19,095 nucleotides of DNA from Chloroflexota bacterium (GTDB taxonomy: Bacteria; Chloroflexota; Anaerolineae; JACRMK01), in NCBI GenBank assembly GCA_016200765.1, contig JACQEC010000237.1, positions 1 through 19,095 of the forward strand, given 5' to 3'. The notes beneath the pieces were generated by a model that saw only the letters and a program-made list of their open reading frames with translations, did no database searches and was not told the DNA's origin. This document shows, one piece after another, positions 6,525 to 13,231 of the stretch. Position 1 is the stretch's first letter. Every line of letters begins with the position of its first letter. Position numbers and translations under genes: made by a program.

Positions 6525-7853
6525 ATGCGCCTGACCCATCTGAGCATCACCAACTTCAAGAACTACGCGCGGCTCGAGCTCGATCTACCGGCGGGCACGA
6601 CGATCGTTCACGGCGACAACGCGCAGGGCAAGACCAGCTTCCTCGAAGCGATCTTCTATCTGGCGACCACGCGCGCGCTCGGCTCGCAAACCGACGCGCA
6701 GTTGATCAACTGGGTCGCCCAGCAGAGCGGCCTGCCCTACGCGCGCCTGTGGGCGCAGGCACAGCCCGCCGCGTCAGGTGCGACAGACCGCGCGCCCAAG
6801 CAACTTGAAATCATCTGGAGTCAGGACCCGTCGCCCGGCGGGGCAAGCGCCGACGGCGCCGCCCGGCTTCAAAAGAGCCTGAAGCTCAACGGCGTTCGCA
6901 AGCGCGCGCTCGACTGGGTCGGGCAGTTGGCGGTCGTGCTGTTTGTGCCTGCCGATCTCGAACTGGTCACCGGCCCGCCCTCCCAGCGCCGCCACTACCT
7001 CGACCATCTCATCTCGCAGATTGACGTGAAGTATCTGGAAGCCCTGCACATCTATACCCGCGTCCTGCTTCAGCGCAACCAGCACCTCAAGCGCCTGCAG
7101 GAGCGCGGCGGCCCTGCCGAATCCCTGCACCTGTGGGATGACCAGTTGGTGACACACGGCACGTATCTGGTTCTGCGCCGGCAGGCGGTGATGACGCAAC
7201 TCGACGAATTGGCCCAGCGCGTTCACCCGCAGTTGACCGGCGGGCGCGAGCGCCTGCGCCTGCTCTACCGCCCCAACCTCAACGTCGGCCAGCCCGTGGA
7301 CTATCAACTGCCGCTGACGCTCGGCGCGGATTTCTCGGCCACCTACCACCAGCCGCAACTGGACGGCGGCGAGGTGGCCGCCCACTTCTACGCGCGCCTG
7401 CGCGACGGCGAGCCGCGCGAACGGGCGCAGGGCATCACGCTGGCCGGGCCGCACCGCGACGACCTGCGTTTTCTGGTGGATGGCGTGGACATGAACATCT
7501 ACGGCTCGCGCGGCCAACAGCGCAGCACCGCGCTCGCGCTCAAGCTGGCCGAGATGGAGTTGATGCACGCGCAGACGGGCGAGCATCCGATCCTCCTGCT
7601 GGATGACGTGCTGTCGGAGCTGGACGCCGAGCGGCGGCGCTATCTGGTCGGGCGCATTGACGCCCACGAGCAGACGCTCCTGACGACCACCGACCTGACG
7701 CAGTACGCCTGCCAGTTCACCCGGCCGGTGTGCGTGATGCGTGTGCGCGAGGGCATCATGCGCCGCGACGAGGCGCGCGAACGGGAAATCGTGCGCGACC
7801 TCACCTCTTCGCCCCTCTCCCCCGATCAAGTCGGGGGAGAGGGGTTGGGGTGA
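6525..7853 (+). CDS. recF: DNA replication and repair protein RecF
   Basis: 442 residues. RecF is an SMC-like ATPase that loads RecA at gapped DNA with RecO and RecR. The start at 6525 gives the canonical MRLTHLSITNFKNYARLEL; the frame is open further upstream but that part is unlike RecF. Walker A is GDNAQGKTS at about residues 28-36, the ABC-type signature region reads SRGQQRSTALALKLAE near 326-341, and Walker B is HPILLLDDVLSELD near 350-363. It is longer than the usual 360-400 residues: the C-terminal residues SSPLSPDQVGGEGLG and the TGA stop lie within a palindromic repeat identical to the one inside the GltD-like gene. The native end was therefore probably further upstream or replaced. 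No strong RBS; likely coupled to the upstream small gene. Confidence 0.93.
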   Translation: MRLTHLSITNFKNYARLELDLPAGTTIVHGDNAQGKTSFLEAIFYLATTRALGSQTDAQLINWVAQQSGLPYARLWAQAQPAASGATDRAPKQLEIIWSQDPSPGGASADGAARLQKSLKLNGVRKRALDWVGQLAVVLFVPADLELVTGPPSQRRHYLDHLISQIDVKYLEALHIYTRVLLQRNQHLKRLQERGGPAESLHLWDDQLVTHGTYLVLRRQAVMTQLDELAQRVHPQLTGGRERLRLLYRPNLNVGQPVDYQLPLTLGADFSATYHQPQLDGGEVAAHFYARLRDGEPRERAQGITLAGPHRDDLRFLVDGVDMNIYGSRGQQRSTALALKLAEMELMHAQTGEHPILLLDDVLSELDAERRRYLVGRIDAHEQTLLTTTDLTQYACQFTRPVCVMRVREGIMRRDEAREREIVRDLTSSPLSPDQVGGEGLG

Positions 7854-7855
7854 GG
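7799..7855. repeat. Palindromic repeat forming the 3' end of recF
   Basis: The 44 bases 7812-7855 are identical to 4007-4050. The hairpin core is CCCCTCTCCCCCGA / TCGGGGGAGAGGGG (7812-7825 / 7831-7844) with a short loop; the outer CCTCACC at 7799-7805 partly pairs with GGGGTGAGG. It supplies the last 15 or so codons and the stop codon (7851-7853) of recF. Without a T-tract its role as terminator is uncertain. Confidence 0.95.
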
Positions 7856-7860
7856 TCGCG

Positions 7861-7900
7861 TGCCCGCCGATTTTCGCGCCATCGGTGGGCATGTTATAAT
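7861..7900 (+). promoter_or_regulatory. Extended -10 promoter overlapped by a hairpin
   Basis: TG-T-TATAAT at 7892-7900 is a full extended -10 element. The -35 region (TTTTCG at 7871-7876, 18 nt away) is poor, which fits an extended -10 promoter. An 11-bp inverted repeat, TGCCCGCCGAT (7861-7871) / ATCGGTGGGCA (7881-7891), spans the -35 region and abuts the -10, so it could be an operator or an RNA hairpin ending the recF transcript. It should drive the cluster starting at 7967. Confidence 0.6.
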
Positions 7901-7966
7901 GCTGGCAAAGCGTGGGGCAAGCCGAACGGTAGGCGCTGTGCTTCACCCCGGCGCTAGGTCTGCGGC

Positions 7967-8296
7967 GTGAGTAAGAGCGAGAACATGGTTTCTGCCAACC
8001 GGGCGCTTCATGAACTGAACCTTCGGCGAGCCGGTTGGCTGGCGCGCATCCGCGAGTTCCTGTATGGCCTGATCGGCTACGAGTTCGCTCACACGGCCAT
8101 CGAGGAACGCGGCGCGCTCGAAACGCTGTTCATTCTGATCACGGTGGGCGATCTGATTGGCGTGCCGATCCTGCCGCCCTACTACTCTTTGCGCATCCTG
8201 CCCTTTGTCGTGCCGCAGATCGCCACCTGGAAGCGGCGCGTCCTGCGCGAACGGATGCCCACCGACGCCGAAGAGTTTGACCTGCATGTGGTATAG
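7967..8296 (+). CDS. Small conserved protein of the ArsA-like ATPase cluster, copy 1
   Basis: 109 residues if started at GTG 7967; ATG 7985 (six codons later) is an equal candidate, and neither has a good RBS. I do not recognise a named family. The C-terminal core from LFILIT through GDLIGVPILPPYYSLR to PQIATWKRR is nearly identical to the small protein at 8741 (about 4 differences in 42 positions), while the N-terminal halves differ. The core is hydrophobic with buried Asp and Pro residues and ends in a basic WKRR patch: not a simple transmembrane helix, but compatible with membrane-interface or partner binding. It is the first gene after the extended -10 promoter. Role unknown; the fixed company of the ATPase pair suggests a partner or cargo (inference). 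Confidence 0.8.
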   Translation: MSKSENMVSANRALHELNLRRAGWLARIREFLYGLIGYEFAHTAIEERGALETLFILITVGDLIGVPILPPYYSLRILPFVVPQIATWKRRVLRERMPTDAEEFDLHVV

Positions 8297-8719
8297 CCTT
8301 GTCACTGACTAACCAACACTTTCAAGTAGGGTCAGAATTTCGCGCAGTGTGCAGAGAGCGCAGAGAACGTCGAGAAAATCAAAGGTGCAAGTTACGTCAT
8401 AGCGCGGCGGCGTCTTGGGAGGGCAGGCTTCAGCCGGACAGGTCGGCGAGCCATCGCACCGGCTGAAGCCCAATGGCATTAAGTTAAGCATTGTGCGATG
8501 GCCCAAGCGGCTAGTTTGCCCGATTGAAGCCCAGAAAACGCCTTTGTCTGGTTACTTTGGGAGTCAGCGTGATCCTTAACTTAATGCCATTGGGCTGAAG
8601 CCTGCCCTCCAACCGACGAGCGCCTTGTGCGACGACGCTAACTCCTTCAAGTGGCGGGGAGGTGGCTTCGCTCGCGCGCCATGACATCTTTGCGTAACGC
8701 GAGTTACTCAAGCCTTGTC
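8295..8719. repeat. Gene-free region with nested inverted repeats, possible mobile-element remnant
   Basis: The 444 nt between the two small paralogues hold no gene I can support. Two nested exact inverted repeats occur: GGAGGGCAGGCTTCAGCC (8418-8435) with its complement at 8593-8610, and a 22-bp arm at 8467-8488 (containing CAATGGCATTAAGTTAAG) with its complement at 8575-8596. A 9-bp direct repeat AGCCTTGTC at 8295-8303 and 8711-8719 brackets the whole interval, as a target-site duplication would. No transposase frame and no clear terminal inverted repeats abut the 9-mers, so a decayed MITE-like element is possible but unproven. Confidence 0.55.
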
Positions 8720-8740
8720 GTTAGTTTTTAAGGAGGTCTG

Positions 8741-9031
8741 ATGCCCGAGAACGCTGAACCCAAAAAGAAGCGCAGTGGTTTGATGGGAATGCTCGACAAT
8801 GTCAAAGAGGTCATGTATGGCATGGCCTCGCACGACATGAGCCGCGCGGCCCTGCGCACCCGCGCGAGCATGGAGCACCTGTTTATCCTGATCACGATGG
8901 GCGACCTGATCGGCGTCCCCATCCTGCCGCCCTACTACTCCCTGCGCCTACTGCCCTATGTCGTCCCGCAGATTGCGACGTGGAAGCGGCGCATGTTGCG
9001 CGAAAAGGACCTCGCGGACGCGATGTTTTAA
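8741..9031 (+). CDS. Small conserved protein of the ArsA-like ATPase cluster, copy 2
   Basis: 96 residues from ATG 8741, with a strong AAGGAGG at 8730-8736. A lysine-rich start (EPKKKRSG) leads into an amphipathic stretch (LMGMLDNVKEVMYGMASHDM) and then the shared core LFILIT - GDLIGVPILPPYYSLR - LLPYVVPQIATWKRR, as in the protein at 7967. Unlike copy 1 it ends soon after the core (REKDLADAMF). The core is far more conserved than the flanks, which points to a binding surface. The HicB-like gene begins 30 nt downstream. No named family recognised. The basic ends with a hydrophobic centre could fit a peripheral membrane protein or a client of the Get3-like ATPases (inference). Confidence 0.85.
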   Translation: MPENAEPKKKRSGLMGMLDNVKEVMYGMASHDMSRAALRTRASMEHLFILITMGDLIGVPILPPYYSLRLLPYVVPQIATWKRRMLREKDLADAMF

Positions 9032-9061
9032 TGGGCCGATTGCCGGTCTAGCGGAGGTACC

Positions 9062-9235
9062 ATGAAGTTCACAGTGATCGTCGAGCGCGGCGAAGACGGC
9101 TATTTCGTCGCTCACTGCCCGTCCCTCAAAAGCTGTTGGTCGCAGGGCCGCACACGCGCCGAAGCCTTAGCAAACATCCGTGAAGCCATTGACCTGTATC
9201 TTGAGCCGGATGTTGCAGAACTGATTTGCAGCTGA
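9062..9235 (+). CDS. Solitary HicB-like small protein
   Basis: 57 residues, with GGAGG at 9053-9057 just upstream of ATG 9062. The sequence MKFTVIVERGEDGYFVAHCP, then SLKSCWSQGRTRAEALANIR and EAIDLYL is the partial RNase-H-like HicB fold: beta-strand, DGYF/VAHCP strand, a (S/G)QG turn, and the EALANIREAI helix. HicB proteins are usually antitoxins to the HicA mRNA interferase. No HicA frame (about 60 residues with a central His) is seen on either side, and there is no C-terminal DNA-binding domain. Such solo HicB-like proteins are common and of unknown function. It sits between the small paralogue and the first ATPase, on the same strand, so it is co-transcribed with them. Confidence 0.85.
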   Translation: MKFTVIVERGEDGYFVAHCPSLKSCWSQGRTRAEALANIREAIDLYLEPDVAELICS

Positions 9236-9262
9236 GAATCCTGAATCAGGGGAGAAGCCTCA

Positions 9263-10240
9263 ATGGCCCTTAGAGACGTTTTCGAGCAGAACCCCAATCG
9301 CAGATACGTGATGTTCGGCGGCAAAGGCGGGCTGGGCAAGACCACCTTCTCCGCCGCCACCGCCTATTGGCTCGCCAAGCGCGGCTTCAAAGTCCTCGTC
9401 TTCTCCGTGGACCCGCAGGCGTCGCTCTCCGACATCTTCCAGAAGGACATCTTCGGCAAGGGGCCGGTGCCGATCATGGACAACCTGTGGGCGCAGGAGA
9501 TTGACGCCGACCAGCACATCAAAGAATACCAGCAGGAAATCCGCCAGAAGATTCTGGACATGTACGGCTTCGACGCGGTGCCCGAAGAGATCGAGAACTA
9601 CATTCAGGCCGCCTCGGCGGAGCCGGCCATGGAAGAGTCGGCCATCTTCGACGCGGTGGTGGACATCGTCGTCAAGGGCGACTACGACTACTACATCTAC
9701 GACCTCGTGCCGCTCGGCCACGCGCTCTATTACTTGAGCATGGCCAAGGTCTATGACGAGTGGATCAACAAGATCACCAAACTGCGCGAGGAGATGCGCG
9801 AGTACGAGGAGATGGTTTCGCGGGTCAAGCGCGAGAAGGTGACGGAGCAGGATCAGATCCTCAAAGAGTTGATCTATATCAAGGAGCGCATCAACGCCTC
9901 GTCGCGCATCCTGACCGACAAGGACAAGACCGCCTTCTTCTTCGTGCTGGTGCCCGAAGAGCTGATCATCCTCGACACGCTCAAAGCGGCCGACCTGTTT
10001 GCCAAGTTTGACGTGCCGCTCTCCGGCTACATCGTCAACCGCGTCCTGCCCGAAGGGCTGGCCGAGCAGAACATCCCGGAGTACCTGAAGAACCGCATCA
10101 CCATGCAGAAACGCTATCTGGGCGACATCCTCACCAAGTTCGACACCCAGATTCGCGGCTACGTGCCCGAAATGGAGCGCGACGTGACGGGCCTGCCCAT
10201 GATCGAGAAACTGGCGCGCATCATGTATGGAGATTTCTAA
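9263..10240 (+). CDS. ArsA/Get3-family ATPase, subunit 1 (intact switch I Asp, altered switch II)
   Basis: 325 residues from ATG 9263 (GGGGAGA upstream). The deviant Walker A GGKGGLGKTT at 19-28, with the signature Lys21, is diagnostic for ArsA/Get3-type dimeric ATPases. Switch I reads SVDPQASLSD (Asp50 kept; the usual AH of DPAHSLSD is QA). The switch II region, normally DTAPTGHTLR, reads DLVPLGHALYYL at 147-158: the Walker B Asp147 and GH remain but the Thr, Ala and Thr are lost. VNRVLPE at 258-264 matches the adenine-side loop. No CxxC zinc pair and no second ATPase half as in full-length ArsA. A long charged segment (REEMREYEEMVSRVKREKV) lies at the place of the client-binding helices of Get3. 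Followed 21 nt later by subunit 2. Confidence 0.9.
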   Translation: MALRDVFEQNPNRRYVMFGGKGGLGKTTFSAATAYWLAKRGFKVLVFSVDPQASLSDIFQKDIFGKGPVPIMDNLWAQEIDADQHIKEYQQEIRQKILDMYGFDAVPEEIENYIQAASAEPAMEESAIFDAVVDIVVKGDYDYYIYDLVPLGHALYYLSMAKVYDEWINKITKLREEMREYEEMVSRVKREKVTEQDQILKELIYIKERINASSRILTDKDKTAFFFVLVPEELIILDTLKAADLFAKFDVPLSGYIVNRVLPEGLAEQNIPEYLKNRITMQKRYLGDILTKFDTQIRGYVPEMERDVTGLPMIEKLARIMYGDF

Positions 10241-10261
10241 CCGCGTTTCACGGAGTTGACC

Positions 10262-11242
10262 ATGCCCGGCATTGAATTATCCATGGCTCAGTATGTGACC
10301 CAGCATCCCAACCTGAAGTTTATCTTCTTCGGCGGCAAGGGCGGCGTCGGCAAGACCGTCATGGCGGCGGTCACGGCGCACTGGTTCGCGCGGCAGGGGC
10401 GGCGCACCATCCTCGCCTCCACCAACCCGGTGCACTCGCTCTCCGGCTTGCTGGCGCAAAACGTCTTTGGCAAGCACACGCCGGTGGATGGGCAGAGCAA
10501 CCTGTGGGCCTACGAGATTGACACCAAAGAGACGATTGAACGCTCTAAAGAGGAAATCCGCAACAAGATTCAGTGGTTCCTCAAGTTCGCGGACATCAGC
10601 ACCAAAGCCGATGAGTTCATCGAATCGGCGACGATGAACCCGGCCTTTGAAGAGTCGGCCATGTTTGAGAACATGGTCGAGTTGATGTTCAAGAACGAGT
10701 ACGATGTCTATATCTTCGATACCGCCCCGACCGCCAACGCGCGGCGCCTGCTCGGCATGAGCAAGGTCTATGCGCTGTGGGTCAACAAGATGCTGAAATC
10801 GCGGGAGGAAGCGCGCTCCCTGCGGGAACTGCTCTCGTTCACCAAGAAGAAGGAAGAAGACCCGCTGATGGACTACCTGCTTTCCTTCCGCGACCGCATG
10901 GGCCACGCGCGCGAACTGCTGACCGACACGGCCAAGACCGCTTTCTTCTTCGTGACCCTGCCGGAAGCCCTGCCCATCGCCGTCATCACCCGCTTCATCA
11001 ACTGGTTTCACGAGTTCGGCATCCCGGTCGGCGGGGTGATCGTCAACATGCTGATTGACAAGAACTCGCTGAGCCCGGACTCGGCGGAGTTTGTGAAAAA
11101 CCGCGTGGCGATGCAGGACGAGCATATGCAGACCATCTGGCAGAAGTTTGACGGCAGTGTGCGCGCCATTGTGCCGCTCTACGAGAAAGAGGTGCGCGGC
11201 CCGCAGATGCTCGCGCTCATGGCCGACTCGGTGTTTGTGTGA
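10262..11242 (+). CDS. ArsA/Get3-family ATPase, subunit 2 (Asn at the catalytic switch I position)
   Basis: 326 residues. ATG 10262 is preferred over TTG 10256 because GGAG (10252-10255) is then 6 nt away. Walker A GGKGGVGKTV is at 24-33 (Lys26 signature). Switch I reads STNPVHSLSG: the Asp of STDPAH, the residue needed for hydrolysis in yeast Get3 (D57, established knowledge), is Asn55, and the later Asp is Gly62. Switch II is DTAPTANARRLL at 153-164, better kept than in subunit 1 but with GH changed to AN. The rest parallels subunit 1 closely (EESAMFENMV, TDTAKTAFFFVTLPE). It probably forms a heterodimer with the product at 9263 and may bind ATP without efficient hydrolysis (inference). Its stop overlaps the redoxin start by 4 nt (GTGA). 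Confidence 0.9.
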   Translation: MPGIELSMAQYVTQHPNLKFIFFGGKGGVGKTVMAAVTAHWFARQGRRTILASTNPVHSLSGLLAQNVFGKHTPVDGQSNLWAYEIDTKETIERSKEEIRNKIQWFLKFADISTKADEFIESATMNPAFEESAMFENMVELMFKNEYDVYIFDTAPTANARRLLGMSKVYALWVNKMLKSREEARSLRELLSFTKKKEEDPLMDYLLSFRDRMGHARELLTDTAKTAFFFVTLPEALPIAVITRFINWFHEFGIPVGGVIVNMLIDKNSLSPDSAEFVKNRVAMQDEHMQTIWQKFDGSVRAIVPLYEKEVRGPQMLALMADSVFV

Positions 11243-12309
11243 TCCTCGAAACGCTCGACCTCAATCCCGCCGAGTTTGAGCGGCGCACGGGCTGGGCCAT
11301 CAAGCCGCAAGGCGCGTGCAAAGGCGACCTCTGCGTGCCACTGTTCTCGACGGCGGGCCAGCCCCCGACTGGGATCGGGGGCCAGCCCATCAGCGTGCAG
11401 ACGCTCGCCGCGCGGCTGGGAATGCCGTTGATACACGACGAGGCCAGCGGGCTGTGGTGTCTCGGCCCGGAAGCCGGTGGGCGCGCCCTGACGAGCGCTG
11501 AAGCCCCCGACCTGACCCTGCCCGACAGCCACGGCGACGAGTTCAGCCTGCGCTCCCTGCGAGGCCGCAAGGTGTTGCTGTTGGCCTGGGCTTCGTGGTG
11601 AGGCTGTCGTTTTGACCTGCCCGTGTGGCAGGTTCTGCGGAGCGAACTCCATCCGCAAGGGCTGGAAATCGTCACAGTTGCGCTGGACACCGGCGGGGTC
11701 GAGGCCGCCCGGCCGTGGATTGAGCGCGCCCAGCCGGAGCACCCCGCGCTGATTGATCAGGCCCACCGCATGGACGAGTGGTTCGGGGTGGTCAACGTGC
11801 CCAGCGGGATATGGATTGACGAAGAGGGCTTGATCGTGCGCCCGCCGGAGCCAGCCTACCCACGCCGCCCTTCATTCCTTGACCGGGAGATTCCAGCAGG
11901 GGCATCGCCGCAGACCGTCGCGCTGACCACGGAGGTGAAGAAGTTGCGGGTTGAGGCCGACAAGTACGTGTCAGCCCTGCGCGATTGGGTGGCTCACGGC
12001 GCGGCAAGCCGCTTCGCGCTCTCGTCCGACGAGGTGTTGAGTCGCAGTCGCCCGCGCCCTCCGGCGGAGGCCGCCGCCGCGGCGCACTTTGAACTCGGCC
12101 AGCACCTGCATCGCGCGGGCCGGGCCGACGATGCGGTGCGCCAGTTCCGCGACGCCTACCGCCTGCAACCGGACAACTGGACGTACAAACGGCAAGCGTG
12201 GAGTCTGGTGCGAGCCGGTCAAACCCCGCTGGAGGTCTATGGCGGGGATTGGCTGACCGATGTCCGGAAGATTGGCGCGGAGAACTACTATCCACCGCTG
12301 GAGATGTGA
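11239..12309 (+). CDS. Selenocysteine-containing redoxin (UGC motif) with C-terminal TPR-like helices
   Basis: One frame of 357 codons from GTG 11239, interrupted only by TGA 11599-11601. The codons around it read LLLAWASW-TGA-GCRFDLPVWQ, so TGA sits at the first Cys of the WCGC redox centre: Sec121, Cys123. The thioredoxin fold is intact on both sides: APDLTLPDSHGDEFSLRSLRGRKVLLL before it, and LEIVTVALD, HPALIDQAHRMDEWFGVVNVPSGIWID after it with the cis-Pro (VNVPS). A SECIS-like hairpin lies downstream. An N-terminal domain (TGWAIKPQGACKGDLCVPL) precedes the redoxin, and a TPR-like pair of helices (HFELGQHLHRAGRADDAVRQ) ends the protein. The start overlaps subunit 2, implying coupling. Alternative: a nonsense mutation TGC/TGT to TGA. 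A thiol-redox role is inferred. Confidence 0.75.
11356..11388. repeat. In-frame hairpin repeat inside the redoxin gene
   Basis: GCCCCCGA (11361-11368) pairs with TCGGGGGC (11375-11382), flanked by GGCCAGCCC-like ends. The core differs from the reverse complement of the repeat cores in the GltD-like gene and recF by one substitution and one extra G. It encodes GQPPTGIGGQP in frame, within the variable linker of the N-terminal domain. Confidence 0.75.
11602..11634 (+). promoter_or_regulatory. Candidate bacterial SECIS element
   Basis: Directly after the in-frame TGA the sequence can form ACCTGCC (11615-11621) / GGCAGGT (11627-11633), a perfect 7-bp stem with the 5-nt loop CGTGT. The loop starts 20 nt after the TGA and has G at its second position. 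Both fit the bacterial SECIS rules I know: loop about 16-37 nt downstream, G in the first two loop bases. A G-U pair can extend the stem. Such a hairpin would recruit SelB in the mRNA. The genes selA, selB, selC and selD are not in this window. Confidence 0.6.
12114..12309 (+). repeat. 196-bp direct repeat, copy 1 (3' end of redoxin gene)
   Basis: Positions 12114-12309 align without gaps to 13409-13604, with 11 base differences by eye (about 94% identity). Both copies end at the same TGA stop and diverge right after it. Nine of the ten changed codons are synonymous. Confidence 0.95.
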
Positions 12310-12444
12310 TGCGCTTGCGCGGCGCACCGCAGGCCACGCTGACGCTCTCGCTATTGCGAGTGGAGTGAGGCAACGACAACCGCAGAGCGAAAGTGCTAAG
12401 GTAAAAAGACGACTCTATAAAGGTCGAGTTGTAAGCGCAACCCG

Positions 12445-13227
12445 ATGAAATATCGCCTCTACGTTGACGAAGTTGGAAACTCGGATCTCGGCGCTTCCGA
12501 AGACCCAAATCATCGCTACCTGAGCCTCACAGGTATCATCTTTGAATTGGCTTATGTGGACACAACTGTCTTCCCGGCGATTGAGGAACTCAAGCGCAAA
12601 TATTTTGGCTCTCATCCCGATGAGCCGATCGTGCTGCACCGGAAGGAACTGGTTAACAAGAAGCCACCCTTTGACAGCCTGCAAGACCTCAAAGTTGAGC
12701 AGGCATTCAATCGGGACTTGCTTAGCTTACTGAATCGGTTGGATTACGTTGTCATCACAACCGTGATGGACAAACTTGAGCATCAGCAACGGTATCGGGT
12801 GTGGCGTTTCGATCCATATCATTATTGCCTGACAGTATTGGTCGAGCGCTATCTGTTGTGGTTAAAACGCAAAAACAGCGTGGGCGATGTCATGGCAGAA
12901 TCCAGAGGCGGAAAAGAAGACCGTCGGTTGAAAGATTCCTTTGAGCGAGTCTATTCGCAGGGTTCCGACTTCATAAAGCCCGAAGAGTTTATCGAGCGGT
13001 TAACAAGCGGCCAACTGAAGGTGAAACCTAAAGCGAACAACATCGCCGGCTTACAACTTGCGGATTTGGTCGCGCATCCAAGTTTTCAGGCGACCCTCGC
13101 ACGGCACATCGGGCGGTCGTTGCCAACAAATTTTGGCGGTCAAATCGCCGAAATCTTGGAAGAGAGCAAATACAATCGCAGTGGGCAGGGAGAAATAGAA
13201 GGTTGGGGAAGAAAGTGGCTACCCTGA
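12445..13227 (+). CDS. DUF3800 domain protein (putative nuclease-like fold)
   Basis: 260 residues from ATG 12445; no clear RBS, but TATAAA lies nearby at about 12414. The N-terminus YVDEVGNSDLG carries the paired acidic residues Asp8-Glu9 typical of DUF3800 (FIDESG-like), and NNIAGLQLADLVAHPSF near residue 200 carries the second hallmark, Q-x-ADL-x-A. The domain is thought to have an RNase-H-like arrangement of acidic residues, so nucleic-acid cleavage is plausible but unproven. DUF3800 genes are frequent passengers of mobile and defence-rich DNA (family knowledge). Base composition is visibly lower in GC than the neighbours, with many AT-ending codons, and the gene lies between two copies of a 196-bp repeat: strong signs of recent acquisition. 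Confidence 0.88.
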   Translation: MKYRLYVDEVGNSDLGASEDPNHRYLSLTGIIFELAYVDTTVFPAIEELKRKYFGSHPDEPIVLHRKELVNKKPPFDSLQDLKVEQAFNRDLLSLLNRLDYVVITTVMDKLEHQQRYRVWRFDPYHYCLTVLVERYLLWLKRKNSVGDVMAESRGGKEDRRLKDSFERVYSQGSDFIKPEEFIERLTSGQLKVKPKANNIAGLQLADLVAHPSFQATLARHIGRSLPTNFGGQIAEILEESKYNRSGQGEIEGWGRKWLP

Positions 13228-13231
13228 ATAG

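Noticed and set aside
6774..7946. 390-codon minus-strand open frame opposite recF
   Set aside because: Same shadow pattern of a high-GC gene; RecF motifs on the plus strand explain the region.
9263..11242. Arsenite efflux (ars) operon
   Set aside because: No arsR, arsB, arsC or arsD nearby, no arsenite-binding cysteine triad, and each protein is a single half with altered switch motifs.
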